From: Epiperipatus broadwayi
Taxonomy: Eukaryota > Onychophora > Udeonychophora > Euonychophora > Peripatidae
Assembly (NCBI GenBank): GCA_028023455.1
Contig: JAQFVV010006313.1
Location: forward strand, 1,870,992 to 1,934,991
Length of the DNA: 64,000 nucleotides
Direction of reading: 5' to 3'
Below the pieces are notes generated by a model that saw nothing but the letters and a program-made list of their open reading frames with translations, was not told the origin of the DNA and did not search any database. Made by a program: the position numbers and the translations under genes. Shown piece by piece: positions 1 to 15,959 of the stretch (positions are counted from its first letter, which is position 1; every line of letters begins with the position of its first letter).

Positions 1-1589
<1,589 letters not shown>

Positions 1590-1592
1590 ATA

Positions 1593-1602
1593 TCTCCCCT
1601 CT
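1593..1602 (-). promoter_or_regulatory. Polypurine tract next to 3' LTR
   Basis: Minus strand AGAGGGGAGA lies three bases before the TGTG start of the 3' LTR. A purine run here is the expected primer for plus-strand DNA synthesis in LTR elements, and its placement supports the LTR boundary at 1589. Confidence 0.6.
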
Positions 1603-3138
<1,536 letters not shown>

Positions 3139-3291
3139 TTAATTGGGTGGTGCTACTGGCTTTAAGCTTTGGGCATTGAATGTACCTTTTTCACCTTCAG
3201 GGGTTTCTATGAGAAATGCATTCTCCCCCACTTTTCTTTTTATTTGGAATGATCCCTCATATACATTCAAAAACTTTTTGAACTTATAATT
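3139..3291 (-). pseudogene. Integrase C-terminal remnant of pol
   Basis: An open minus-strand frame of about 50 codons ending in TAA at 3141-3139. It contains FKKFLNVYEGSF, a VGENAFLI segment and GTFNAQSLKP. That pattern (K-F...Y.GPF.I...VG.NA..L......G.FN...LKP) is typical of the region after the catalytic core in Ty3/Gypsy-type integrases, at the end of pol. Nothing upstream toward 3590 keeps a long frame or shows the zinc-binding or DD35E parts, so only the tail survives. It lies between the gag-like ORFs and the 3' LTR, in the expected order. Confidence 0.6.
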
Positions 3292-3593
3292 CTGCAGGCC
3301 ACTGATTTGTCTCTACTTCAAATAAATATGTTTTTATATAAATCATTTATTTTCCAGTCATCCACAAATTCATTAATCCATTAGTCAAATCATGGGTCAT
3401 GGAGGAAAGCATGCCATCTGAATTTATCAAATCAATATTAATATTTTCCTCTCTCCACGTACTTTTCAAGTACTCTCAATATTTCTGAACAAAATAACAG
3501 AGAAATGTTACTATGAACATTATCATCTACTGTATAGTTATACTTACTATAAATTTTCTCAAGCAACGAACTCTTACTCCATTTTTCAAAGAG
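3292..3593 (-). pseudogene. Decayed gag/pol junction region
   Basis: Lies between the gag-like frame and the integrase tail. Short minus-strand open segments appear in different frames, suggesting continued coding homology broken by indels. No zinc knuckle, protease DSG or RT motif is visible. Most of pol must have been deleted here. Confidence 0.35.
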
Positions 3594-3928
3594 TTAATCT
3601 TCCTTCCCTTTTACTGTACTATCACAAAGTTCTCCTTGAAATAACTGCTTAACATATTTTCTATAATAAATGTTATCTGCCTGCATTATTATGTACATAT
3701 CTTCTTCCATACTTATTTTCCAACTTTTCTTTGCAGTATGATACATACTTTTAAATCTTCGTGTTACTTGTTTGCACTCTATATAGTTTCTAAAGTTACC
3801 TTTCAAATTTTCAACTCCTTTGGATTTAAATTTATTTATTAACCATGCTTCATCTATCATTTTCTGACAAAACTCAGTCTTTATGTTTTTATTTGGTTGT
3901 AACAGCTCAACATGTGAAAGCTTCTTAT
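3594..3928 (-). pseudogene. Gag-like continuation, frameshifted
   Basis: The frame read as an 88-codon ORF from 3860 extends upstream without a stop toward 3925, overlapping the end of the 247-codon ORF in another frame. This suggests one original protein split by a one-base frameshift near 3929-3940. The peptide is hydrophilic with aromatic residues (IECKQVTRRFKSMYH, YYRKYVKQLFQGELC), as in a gag capsid-like part, but I cannot assign a domain. A programmed frameshift is possible; simple decay is likelier since other parts are broken. Confidence 0.45.
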
Positions 3929-4672
3929 CTAAATTATTTTTACTGAATCATTAGAACAATTTATTTTTACCTTTTCAAATCTTTTAATCATCTTTACTTT
4001 TCCTAAAGTCACCTGTTCTAATGTTTTGTAATTTACTATTTTTGCTTCGTTACATTTTACCTTCATATTAGTCTGAATATCTCTTAACTCCTTTTTAATA
4101 TCATTTATTTCCAATGCGGTTGCTTTCTGAGTATCTACATAAATCTGTTCAATTTTAAAACATTTTCCCTCCAAACTTTGATATTCAATTTTACAACTTT
4201 TAACTTCGGCTTCTAAAATGTTAAGCCTGGCATCTATGTGTTCTTGTGACTTCTCAATATGGTCACTCAAATGGTCAAACCTACAATTATATTTATCATT
4301 GGATTCTTTCAACCGAGTATCTAAGTTATGCTTAAATTCATCAAATTTGGCATTAGTAGCATTTAACTCGATTTTGCATAAGCCAATTTTAATATTTACC
4401 TCCTCTTTAAGTTCTTTATTCTCTCTAATAATATCACTCAATTTATTGTTCACACCGTCAAATTTATTATTCATATCACTACTTATATCACAAAATTTAT
4501 TATTTATATCACTACCTATATCTTCTCTTAATTTATTATTATCTCTACTCATCTCACTAAATTTATTATTTATTTCTCTATTCATATCACCCATCCGTTC
4601 CATCAATTCTTTCAGAATTGGATACGGATCTTCTTCAGGTTTGGATAATACTTCTGTCTTATTGCTTTCCAT
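3929..4672 (-). CDS. Gag-like coiled-coil ORF of LTR retrotransposon
   Basis: A 247-residue ORF, the longest credible protein in the window. It is highly charged. Residues ~25-90 repeat a short unit (variants of NNKFSEMSRDNNKL / NNKFDGVNNKLSDI), and heptad-like spacing continues to ~210, so most of it should form a coiled coil. No signal peptide or membrane segment is evident. It begins about 490 bases after the primer-binding-like site, the usual place for gag, and is followed by the integrase remnant in the same direction. The ATG at 4672 is the first in frame. N-terminal coiled-coil extensions occur in some invertebrate Gypsy gags; the assignment comes from position and composition, not a recognised domain. 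The open + strand frame at 4218-4793 is its antisense shadow. Confidence 0.55.
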   Translation of the reverse strand: MESNKTEVLSKPEEDPYPILKELMERMGDMNREINNKFSEMSRDNNKLREDIGSDINNKFCDISSDMNNKFDGVNNKLSDIIRENKELKEEVNIKIGLCKIELNATNAKFDEFKHNLDTRLKESNDKYNCRFDHLSDHIEKSQEHIDARLNILEAEVKSCKIEYQSLEGKCFKIEQIYVDTQKATALEINDIKKELRDIQTNMKVKCNEAKIVNYKTLEQVTLGKVKMIKRFEKVKINCSNDSVKII

Positions 4673-5143
4673 TTTTATTTATTATTTATGTCAAATATTC
4701 TATATCTTTTTTGAAATAAATTGCGAAATACTTTACTTTTATTTATTCTTACATAAAACATATCTATCCATTCAATCCTACAGCTGCGAATAAAAATCCC
4801 CAAAGAACGACAACGACAAATATTCTAATATCTTATTTAAACCTATGATATAATATAATCAGCTATATAACTTCACCAATGCATACAAACATAATACCAT
4901 GTTTTAGCATCTATATGAGACTCAAACTTGGGTCTTTAATTGGTTATTTCGGCCTGAGTTGGCACGCCATTTTGTAACCGATGGAATTGTTGATTGCTGT
5001 ATTCCATTTAAATTGAAGAAAGAAGGCTCCAAACGTTGGTGCCATTTTGTAACTAGTTGAATTGATGAATGCTGGGTGATGGTTAGGATGATCAATCTGA
5101 TCTGATAAAAAAATCCAAAATCTAATTTAAATTAATCTAGTCT

Positions 5144-5161
5144 AGCTCAATCGGGTCGCCA
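5144..5161 (-). promoter_or_regulatory. Primer-binding-site-like motif
   Basis: Three bases inside the 5' LTR the minus strand reads TGGCGACCCG followed by ATTGAGC. A TGG start just past the LTR matches the CCA 3' end of a tRNA primer. I did not identify the tRNA. Confidence 0.55.
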
Positions 5162-5164
5162 TTA

Positions 5165-7851
5165 TGTAATAAACCATCACAAAGCTCAAATAATCTCTCT
5201 TAAAGTCTAATTTGTTTAAGCGATATGTGAAACAAAAGAATAATGAGATTATCTGCTCCAGATATCAACAAATCGATCACATTACAAAGTACACTGCATT
5301 GAGCAACGAAACCATCTACTATTGCCCTAGACAATAATATACGATTAGGCTAACTACTTGATTAGCAATCTAGTGAAAATCAAATCCAATTGATAACTAA
5401 AGCAGATTTCAATATATATTTTATTATCCTATTATTATTGTAGTAATTTAAATCTACTTCATTATTTAATGATGCTGCATTTTATCTTAACGGATAAGCT
5501 TCTAAATACCTATAATTGTATTTTACAAAACATTTTTACATATAGACACTATTTAAATATCAAAACAAAATAATACTTGACTCAAATATATATCTAGTTT
5601 AATAATCGCTAAATAGAAAGTATAAACATTTGTGTCAATAAGCGATACACAATTATTCTACTCCAATATTTAATTAATAATTTTCTATTGAAATCAACTA
5701 GTTTTTATATCATTTTATAAACACTTTGAAAACCTATGTACTCCTTTAAAAGTTAAACAAATTAATCTGCGTCTAGTTTAATAAGAAGCTACAAAATAAT
5801 ATATAAATAATTTATTCATATCTTCCAATAAAATGATACTTAATTATTGCTTCGTTTATGTGTTAAAATAGAATACTTCACTGGAATTTATTATCAACAC
5901 TCTATTAGCTCATTTCTAACTCTACAGTGTCCATCCACATTACATAAAAGAGATATTAAGTTTCTATTGAATGTTTATTCACCTATGAGTATTAATATTA
6001 TTTATTTGAATCTTTAAACAATTGAATATAGAATTGGTTGGCAATAATTAAAATATATGATTATAATTGATATTTATACAAATCAAAACAATATTCAATT
6101 AAAGCGGTCAATGAAATTTGTTCTGTTCATTTTATAGAAGTTTAAGAAAAATATCTAAGACGAGTTATTCTGAACCAACAATAAAGCACGATCTATTTAG
6201 ATTTTTATGACGGAATCCGACAAACATGAAATGATTGACTTTGTAATATTAACTAAGATAAATGATAATATATATATAATATTCGAATGCAAATATAAAT
6301 ATAAAATTCATATGGGAATAAAATAAAATACTAATAAACAAAACATACCATATCTTATATTCTAGCTCACTTACCAAGCTGGATTTGAACCTTGTTATTT
6401 AAATAGCTACGTCATCTTATGCAATCCAAATAAAATAAAATAATTAAGCGTAGTCTTGGTATTAAAATTAACTCAATTTATTGGATTATATAAAAGAAAA
6501 TTGGCAAGATTAATTATAAAATACATTGGAAATTACTTATATTTCTGATTGATTGACTAAATAAAAATGATAAAATTACTATGTGTATCTCTAAATGTGT
6601 TGCGACAACAATAACGACAAAAAAAAAAAAAAAATGAATGTAGAGACTTTTGGATATTTTATTAAAAAATATAAATATAACAGGTACCAAATATATGAAA
6701 TAGGATGGGATCGAAGTCTATTTGTTTATCAAAATAATAACCGATAAATGAGTATGAAATAATGTGATATATTTGAATCTCTTGTCTATTCGATGTTTTA
6801 ACTAAATTTTATACATGCAACCATCAAAACATATATATATATATATAAACAATAACAACATCGGATTGTGTTAATGTATACTTAGACAAAAGTTCAAATG
6901 ATTAATAAATAAATCTCTCCGATCGTTTTCATTTAATAAATTCTATTACTCTTAAAGATAATTAAAAAAAAATATAAATCATTCTTTTTAAATATATGTA
7001 AAAAAAAATAATATGCCACATTTTTATATAAAAAAAAATCATACCATATATATATAAGAGTCTGTCCATTCACTATTTATTTGTCCATTGACTGACTTCA
7101 GTTTTTATGATGCAAAGAGAAGTTTATTTCCCAGAAATAATAATTCGAACTTTGCAATGCTTCACTAACAATCCTTTTTCTTTTCCAAAGAGGAGAGTGC
7201 AATTTAATTAGCCTTTTTTTTATTATGTGAATTAATCCAGTTGATTCTGTGTTCCTTTGCTCATGACACGATGTTTACGCAAATCCATGGTATTTATATG
7301 CCAAACTTTAAACCAGAGATATCTTTGCTTTTAAAACTAAAATAGCCGATTTTTATATAAAGCACTTTTTTTATATAGGTTTCCTTTTTTTTTTTTTACA
7401 TTTTGTTATCGTTCCCTTTGAAATCCTTCACAACTGCCCCTTCAACTGATTGAACGGGCAGATAATTTAAGCTTATTTTTTCATGTTTTATGGTTTAACA
7501 CAAAAAAAAAAAAATTGAAAAACTTTTATTTGTAAAAACACAGAAAATAGGTCCCTCCGTGTCAATTACAAAAAGACGATAGCTTCTCTTATAGTCTGTT
7601 GGCTGCTATTTATGTTCTCTTTCTGGCATTCTGGTATCATAACAACCACTGAATATTATTCGAATAAACCTCAATGCCAAACGATAAAACAGAGCAAATT
7701 TTCCCGCCTGGCATTCAAGTACGATGTAAATTTGGAGAAAATGGATACATGGAAATCAAATCCAAATTCGATTAGGTTTTTCCTATTATTTGTAAACCAA
7801 AATACAAAATTGACATAACAACCTTTATTTACTTTATTAACACTAATAATT

Positions 7852-7891
<40 letters not shown>

Positions 7892-8293
7892 CAATAATAT
7901 TTTTTTAAAATTAATTTATAAACAAATATACATAACACAAAAACATTGAACTATATGTAATAATGTTACTATGGTATCTGCATTAATATACATGAAATAT
8001 GTAAAAATATCGATCCTATTTAAGTAAACTTATATTGTACTGAATTGTTTTCAAAATTTATTTATTTACCTATATGTTTTTTCTGAGTTTGATTATAGTG
8101 AATTTATTATTTTAAAGCTAGAATCAACAGTAAACAATTCTATTTAAAAGCTTTAGGTTGCCATGGTGATAAATTTAAATCTATATTTCCAAGATCTTCC
8201 ATTATCTATCTATCAAGCAAAGGAAAAATCAAATAAGATCAACAAACTTCTTTATTTTTTTTTTAAATACCTGGTTCTTTAATATGAATATTC

Positions 8294-8296
<3 letters not shown>
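5165..8296 (-). repeat. 5' LTR, about 3.1 kb
   Basis: On the minus strand it starts TGTGAATATTC at 8296 and ends TTTATTACA at 5165, giving TG...CA termini, with the primer-binding-like motif immediately inside. Only 6769-8296 can be checked against the partner in this window. The left limit is inferred from the CA end and the TGG motif. An isolated tRNA-like GGTTCAAATCC is on the minus strand near 6387. LTRs this long are uncommon; part of the length could be a later insertion. Confidence 0.6.
7855..7889. repeat. (TA)n microsatellite in 5' LTR
   Basis: About 35 bp of TA; the 3' LTR has a shorter TA run near 1169-1184 at the same place. Confidence 0.95.

Positions 8297-8350
<54 letters not shown>
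8297..8350. repeat. (AT)n microsatellite at the retroelement edge
   Basis: AT array beginning exactly where the LTR homology ends. The retroelement probably inserted into a TA-rich site, or the array grew at the junction. Confidence 0.95.
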
Positions 8351-8352
<2 letters not shown>

Positions 8353-11300
8353 GTGTAATTTGGTGGACATGATAGTTAGAGGGGAGTATGGAATTAATGT
8401 AATTGGTTTTAATTCTCAATGTGTAAGGTGGACATGAACAATAACTAGATGGTCTTGGTGTCCATTTTTATGGCTTTATTGTTTGAGATAATAAAGGATT
8501 GTAGTGGTTATATAAAGCATTAAATAAGTAAAAAAATAGTATTAAAACTTCAGTTATTTATGTTATTCAGGATATGTTATCTTTTTCAAAGTGTAAATAC
8601 TAACGGTTTATATTAGGGGATAGGGTTTGAAAAATCATATTAAGCAAAAAGCTCTTTTAAAATAAAGTTAATATATTTGGTCTATGATTAAAAATAAAAA
8701 TGATGTGACTTATGCTCTTACTTTTGGATAGACTATATTAATAATGTTTTGGGTGGTTTATTAAAATAAGAAAGGGGATATGACTAGTGTGAATGTTATT
8801 TAAAAAGAGAAATAAAGCAAATTGATATTAAAGTGATGAAGTTAAAATAATAATCATAATATGAAGATTAAAATGGTAACTTAAAAAATATATTAGGTAA
8901 AATCTAGAATTAGTATTTGATGATTGCAGTTGTTTTCATTTTATATATCAGTATATAAGTTTAACAATAATATATATTTTAAAATAATTACAATGACAGT
9001 AAAATATCATTGATTTTAATATGTTTATTAAAATATTTCTATGAAGCTGAATAAATAAATTATTTTATTTTCTTCAATTAAAACATTGTTTGACTTTCAT
9101 TTGTTTTAAAATATTTATTATTTTCTTTTAGGTGTGATACATTTTAAAATAACAAGTTAGATATTAAATAACTGATAAACAACTTTCAAATTATTGACTA
9201 ATGACATTGAATAAATTGTTTTCCACATCATGTTTAGAGGATATTTTTAGAAATTATGATAAAAGAAAAAAAAAATCAAGAGGTAAAAATATAATTGTTT
9301 TATAAAACTTTTGTAAAATTCAGTAAATTATCAAAATATTTTATTTTATACAATAATTATAAGTCAATTAATTTTAAAGGAATAAATATAAAATACTTAA
9401 AAGAAGTTTAACAAGATGTTAGAGTAATTTAGAAGAGTTTTTTTCATCTGTGACACAAGTTATAATTTGAGGAAGTCAATCTACAATTTTAAAATACTAA
9501 TTAAAATAAAGTTGCCAGTACATTTTATTATAAATGGAAAAATGTTGAAGGATAAAAGTAATTCATTATAAGTAATTAAAAAGTGGATGATTATTTACAT
9601 AAGAAAACATTTTCATTTTATCTCTACTTTATTGAATAGCCTAAGTAACAGTTAGACTAATAAAAAAAACCAAACTAAGGTAAGAATAATTAACTTTTAT
9701 GAATTAAGGAAGAGAAGGTATAGAATTCTAGTATAAGGTATAATTTAGATGAAAAGTTGAAGAAAATAATTAGTGCCATCAATCAAGGTAACTAATACTG
9801 TTCAAATATAAAAAAAATATAATATTATTATTTAAGAATGGACATTTGTAATATTTTATAAAGTAATATTAATTTTAATCAAACAAACAGGATAATAAAT
9901 GTTAATTCTTAATTCGTAAATAAAAGTATAGAGTTAAGATAAGTCTTCTATTTAGCCATTATAAGTTTATTAAAGTAAAAAAAAAATGTAAAATGGAGGA
10001 GGAAGAAGATATAATAAGCTTAAGTCTATTAAATAAATTAAAAATTATATTATGAGAGACTTAATTTAAAAAAAAATGTATTTATGTTTATCATAAGAAA
10101 AATAAATTCTTATATAAAACATACAAATAAAACGAAGGATTTAAGTGAACATAATTTATTAATCAATACTTCATATAATTAACATTTAAATATATGTTTG
10201 ACATGGTTGTTTAATTACCGATATCATTAACTTTTATCACAGTTATGTATAGAAAAAATTCTAGTTTATAAATATGGAAAATTGTCTCAAGAAGCATCTC
10301 CCAGTGAAAGATTTCAGTTTATTATTGCTAGTGGTTATTTGTAAAATGTTGAGTAGAAAATCCTTGGAACAGTTAATAAACATAATAATTTAAAGTAATA
10401 GTTTGCAAGGAAGGATTGAATATAATATTGAAGTATATAGGAAGGAATTACAAGGAAAAAGAAAAAGAAAAAAAAGAAAATATTTTTTTTTCTTTTTGGT
10501 ATTATTTTAAACAATTGCCAACATTATATTAGTTGTTAAGTTTAATATTGAATTAGTTAAGTTAATGATTTTATTTATTAATATGTATTATATTTTAATG
10601 TTTGTTTTAAATTAATGACTTTAAAAGGTATCCTTAAGATGAGAACGTAATAAGTGTGAACAAAGAGAACATTGAAAATGGGGTAGAGTTTTTATTGTAA
10701 GGTAATAGAATTTAAATTATTTTATTGTATGTTTTAAAGTATGAAACAACTAATAAACAATTTAATATCATGATAAAGAACCAGGAGATGGTAGTTATAA
10801 TAATATAAAAAATGAATGATAATGAAAAGAGCAATATGAAAGGACTAAATGTGGCTAATAAATAAAAGTTTTGATCTTAGTTTTAATGTAATAAACTAAA
10901 CATTGACAGTTGTCCAATTATGTAATTTGTTTTGTAACACATCATTGTTAGATTTTTAAGTAACAATTAAGAAAAAGATAATATTGTAAAATTGTTATGT
11001 TGGTATATAGTAGATAAGTTATTATTTCAGGATGTGATTAAAGTGTTTAAGTTATAATTTCTTGAAGTACTGATGAAAATAACATAATAAGGTATACATG
11101 TAGTTTTGAAACATAATGATGTGAGGAATTTCCATAAAATAGAGATGTTAAGATCCATAAGAGCTTAATGTAAAAGCCTAAATATTAAATAGCATCATTA
11201 AGAGAAAATGACTACTTTCCATGAGAGCACATCTTATTTAAAAGCAAAAGAAGACTCCCATTTCATATTTATAGCATTTTACTGCACTAAAATCAATTTT

Positions 11301-12000
11301 TTATCTACGGAATTTTTAAATAGTAAAGAAAAGTAAGGTAAGCATCAAATACAGTTACTTGTATTTTAAATAAGATCATAATATTTTATCTAAGGTATAG
11401 AAAGTTGTTTAATATATAATTGAAGTAAATGGAAAACAAATGTTATAATACTTAAATATTTTTTGAATTGATATCATATTGAAAAAAAATGAGATCAATA
11501 ATGAAAAAAAGAAAAATGGATGAATAGAATGAATGATTAACAAGGAGTATTTTCATTTTGGTTCCATTGCTTATTTAATCTTATAGATTTTATATTATAA
11601 AAATGAATAACATAACTGTAAAGTTTAAGTATAGTTATTCATAGAATTTACATATATACAAAAAATACAAAATTTATTAAAGAATTGGATTAAATTGAAG
11701 AGTGGTAAAAGAATAATCTATTATGTATTCAATAAAAAGAACAAAAAAATTGAACCCATATTCAAAACTGATAAACATTATTATAAAATCTTACCAAGAG
11801 AGAAATATAATACATGTTAGCAATGACCAATTTGAAATTTGAATAATGAAATACTGATGTAATTTAAATTTTAATTTTTAAGCAGTATATGTAAGTAAAG
11901 TATTTAATGTAAATAATTGTACAAAGGTGTTAATAATATATGAGTTTATATATTTTATTATAATATGTAATAGTTAAAATTTTATTATTGATTATTGTTG
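8351..12000. other. Gene-less C-poor block
   Basis: No credible ORF and no recognisable transposon domain in ~3.6 kb. The + strand is strongly skewed: in seven 60-base lines counted by hand between 9241 and 10860 there were about 22 C and 70 G, with A also above T. The skew begins right after the TA array at 8350 and reverses near 12000. Purine loading of this kind suits the sense strand of an old transcribed or retro-copied element, but that is inference. Confidence 0.6.
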
Positions 12001-13176
12001 TTTGTTTAAATAAACTAATATTTTGATACAAATCGTGATTAATAGCTTTGTTTCTACTCCCAATTATTTTCATCACACTGTTATATCCAAGTATATAAAT
12101 TATGGGAATATTATCTTTCATTAAGATGAATAACTAATTGTAACATTCTGTTTCATATACCACAATGTTATTCTTCTATGTTTTCATTTATAATTAATCC
12201 CCTCCAATTAGATGTGCTTTTGTAGTAATACATGTACAGTGTTCAAATCATTATTTTCACCTCTTTTTAAATTTACAAATTTCAATAGTGTCCCACTTAA
12301 TAATATATATTCATGTAATATTTTTCTGCTTGAAATGATTTGCAGTTGTGGTTTTTGAAATAAGTAATCATTAGCAAATGGTTTCATGAATCTACAATCA
12401 CAAGATTTTTAGCACTCTCCACTTTAGCAAATTAACTTCTATCTTGTCAATAAATCTATGGTCTCCTATGAATGAAGGCCATATTTTATTTATTATAATT
12501 GGTGATATCTCAAAAATATTTTAACATCCTCATTCATTCTGCATTTCAAAAAAAATTCAATTGCTATTTCAGTGTAGATCAACAAGCAATTGAAAGAAAG
12601 ACCAAACAGTTAATAGTATTAACCTTTGAAGTAAAAAGTCATACTTTCAATAGATTGTTTGATGTACATAATCATGGTAAATCTGCTATCAATATCTATA
12701 TATTATATCCATAATCACAGTGTAATAAGTGCAATGACCAATTAGGAATTCGGCCAGCTCAGTTCCTTTAAGGACTTAAAGAGTATACAAAAGGATTTCT
12801 AAATTCCTGCACATCATGCTTCTGAAGAAAAAAAAGTACTATATTCATAATTTCAAATTCATAAGAAAATATAATGAGCACAATAAACCAATGCATGCTT
12901 AATTGATTGTCAATTATTCATGCTTAATTATTATGTAAATAACCTTACGGTAACAACAGCTGCAACAATATTGATCTACATGGAGTGAATATTATAATTT
13001 TGCTCTGAGCCGTTATTTTAAATTCATTGAGAAATCAAAGTTACTGTATTTTATTTAAGTAGTAGCAACCTCCTTTCCTAATAAATATATGGTAAAATTT
13101 TATCGAATAAATATTAAAAAAATACCAATACACATTATTTCTCTTCTCTCTCCATAACTTACTCACACAAACACGC

Positions 13177-13248
<72 letters not shown>

Positions 13249-14153
13249 ACTACTGGAATACTATGTTTTTTTTTTAACTTTGTAAAATATAATTCTAAGT
13301 ATTACGCTTTTATAAAAATCAACAAACTATCTCAAAATGCCAACAACAATTAGACTAAGTATACTCAAGAATTTCACTACTGGCTAACTTCATTTGATAT
13401 AAGATAAAACAATAATAGTTAAAGTGATTTGTTTGAAATCCACACATTTAAAAGATTTAGCTGTGTCTATGTTTAAATTTATTTACTTATCTACTCTTTA
13501 TATAAAAAGCATGGTACTTAGAATTGATATATATATATTGCTAAATTTATTTTTGAATGTTAAAATAATTATAAAAAATCTATTTTACAAAATTATATAT
13601 ATGTCAACATATTTACGTGAACGCATTAGAATACTGACATATACTATTTTGAAGCAAATACATATAATATCATACAAAATAACAGTAAAAGAAAATACAA
13701 AATAATTCTATTATTTTCAGTACATAAAAGAATAATTATAGGGAAGATTATCATCTTGAGTAGCATTTACAATTAGAATTTAAAAATCAAATTTCAAATT
13801 GTAAACACCAAACAAAATGGTAGCTAGTCAAGTGATAAGCTGTTATTTATTTCTAACTTATCATATTAAAAACTGTAATTCAAATGTTTTGTTCTTTTAT
13901 ACATACAAAAAATCAAATTTCATATTTTGAAACACATTCCTCAATTGAAATGCATCATATGTAAATTATCTTCCTGTGTAAAATATTCTGACCTCACTCT
14001 TTCATTATACATGACTTTCAGATATGAGCTTAATCTCATCATGTGATAAAGAGTGACATTTGAATTTTACACAAGAAAAATAATCTAATTAATATTTATA
14101 TATCATCATTAGGTATATTTTATTGTAAGATCTGAATACTTTTTCATTTAATC

Positions 14154-14161
<8 letters not shown>
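12001..14161. other. AT-rich sequence without recognisable genes
   Basis: C exceeds G on the + strand, opposite to the preceding block. It holds a TA array at 13178-13243 and scattered short ORFs (12499-12714 and 13424-13705 on the + strand) of low-complexity, AT-driven composition. Nothing was recognised. Confidence 0.5.
13178..13243. repeat. (TA)n microsatellite
   Basis: About 66 bp of TA preceded by ACACGCG. Confidence 0.97.
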
Positions 14162-14185
<24 letters not shown>

Positions 14186-15764
14186 GAGTATCCTATAATA
14201 ACAGTAAATATCATACTTAAGAAATGTACATGTAATAATTGATTACTACAACTTGAGAAAGATATACACATGGAAAAAAATCCATGAAATTATGTAGAAT
14301 GTATTGTAAATAAGAAAATCTATAATATTTTTTGTTGTTTTATTGTATTTTATTAAGTTTCCACATGTCTACCATCATTAGTAATACAAAAGTAATTTGA
14401 TTTTGTAGTTTTCTAAAAATATTTGCCAATTGATTTACAGTTATGCTTAAAATCCCATTAGTTATTTTAGCTTTCAAGTCTTCCAATGATTGAGGTTTGA
14501 TTTCATATGCTGTTGTTTTCACATAACACCATAAAAAATCTAATGGAGTCAAGTCTGACAAATGTGGAGGCCAAAAAATACTCCACCTCTTCCAATCCAT
14601 CTGTTAGAAAATTTCTATTTAGAAATTTTCTAATATATAGAGCAAAGTGGCAATGAGTTTCATCTTGTTGAAATACTGTATCATCTATAATTGTAATTAT
14701 TCAACTGAGGAATAAAGTAATTCTGCAGCATAACTAAGTAGATGTCACCATTAATAACACAACCCTCAAAAACAATGGTCTTATGATTTGATCTTCCCCA
14801 AAGCACACCACCCATTACCTTTAGAAGAGTGTATTTTATGTTCAATGTTTCATTAAGGTTTTCAGTTCCCCAATGGCAATTATCCGTATTGACCTTACCA
14901 ATGACATGAAATATTATTTCATCAGAGAATATTAAACTACTCACAAATGCATCATCATTGCCAAGTTTTTCATTGAACTGATGTCAGAAAGTTATCCATG
15001 CATGATAGTTCCCTTCTAACAATATTCGATGCAATTGAATTTTATAAGGTTTCATGTGAAGTCTTTTCTCCATAATCTTATGAACAGTGGACTTTGAAAG
15101 CCTCAGCTCTAGTGATTCTCATCTTAATGACTTTTTTGGACTTACTTTAAAGGATTGTTCTATGTATAGTTTGCTGAAATATAGCCTAACAGACAATGAC
15201 TTAGCATGGACTGAGCCTGTGTCATTGAATTTTTTCATCCATTTGAAAATAGGGTTCCTATGAAGTAGTTCTTTACTGTATTCAGTTTTACACTTTCTTA
15301 TTTTCAAAGCAACCTTTACTATACTTAAGATTACAAAACAATTTTGTTTCTCCTTCCCAGTTACATATTACGATATATTCAATTTTCAAAGTTAAATCAC
15401 TTATTCCCTAAGTTTACAAAAAGGTTTACATGCAGTGACAAAACTTTACATGAAAATAATCTAGTTACATGTCTATTTGTATACACTTTTTTTTGTATAG
15501 CAATAGTAAATTTCAGTTCAGCCAGCCAAATGACCCAGTTTACTTTTTTTACAGTTGAAGCTATTGGTCATATAATTCTGGAAAAACAAGTATTTGTAAA
15601 GATTTGAAAAATTATTAAATTCTTACGTTGAAGAGTCACTAAATAAATTTACTTAAAAACTAGATACATTAAGCTTTCTAATACTTTTTACAGATTTTTT
15701 CTATCACAAATTCTAATCGAGTTATAAATTGTTAAAATGGCACACAGACATTATGGTCACCTTA
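14186..15764 (-). mobile_element. Degenerate Tc1/mariner-type transposon
   Basis: A decayed transposase fills 14340-15307 on the minus strand. Possible termini are weakly supported: right end (minus) AAGGTGACCATAATG next to TA at ~15764, and left end GAGTATCCTATAATA after the TA array at 14185, matching at about 11 of 19 positions. TA dinucleotides flank both, as expected for this superfamily. The ends are tentative; the transposase core is not. Confidence 0.55.
14340..15307 (-). pseudogene. Broken Tc1/mariner (IS630 superfamily) transposase
   Basis: At least three frames are needed. The N-terminal part (15307-15119) has the helix-turn-helix feature FKWMKKFNDTGSV. The middle part (14944-14681) has the first catalytic Asp in FSDE followed by GKVNTDN and HWGTEN. 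A second Asp sits in QQDE at 14664-14662, in another frame. The C-terminal part (14600-14340) carries WPPHLSDLTPLDF with the third acidic residue, then a SLEDLKAKI segment. D2 to D3 spans ~106 bases (~35 codons across a frameshift), which fits the DD34-37D mariner-like branch; the last residue is D, not E. In the family the enzyme cuts and pastes its own element at TA sites. Stops and frameshifts make this copy inactive. Confidence 0.85.
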
Positions 15765-15845
15765 TACAACCATTCAAATTTCAGATTTTGCAATTTTATA
15801 AATTCTAAAATTGTTTGGATATATAAATTTTAAATGTAAGAATGA

Positions 15846-15892
15846 ATTATATATATTATAATCAATAATAAAAATCATATATAACAGCTATG

Positions 15893-15959
<67 letters not shown>

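Noticed and set aside
4218-4793. 191-codon + strand ORF, Leu/Ser-rich
   Set aside because: Antisense shadow of the gag-like coiled-coil ORF; its hydrophobic composition follows from the opposite strand's Asn/Lys/Asp codons.
8351-12000. C depletion as simple C-to-T deamination (editing or RIP-like)
   Set aside because: A exceeds T on the same strand, so loss of C is not balanced by a gain of T; a purine-rich sense strand fits better.
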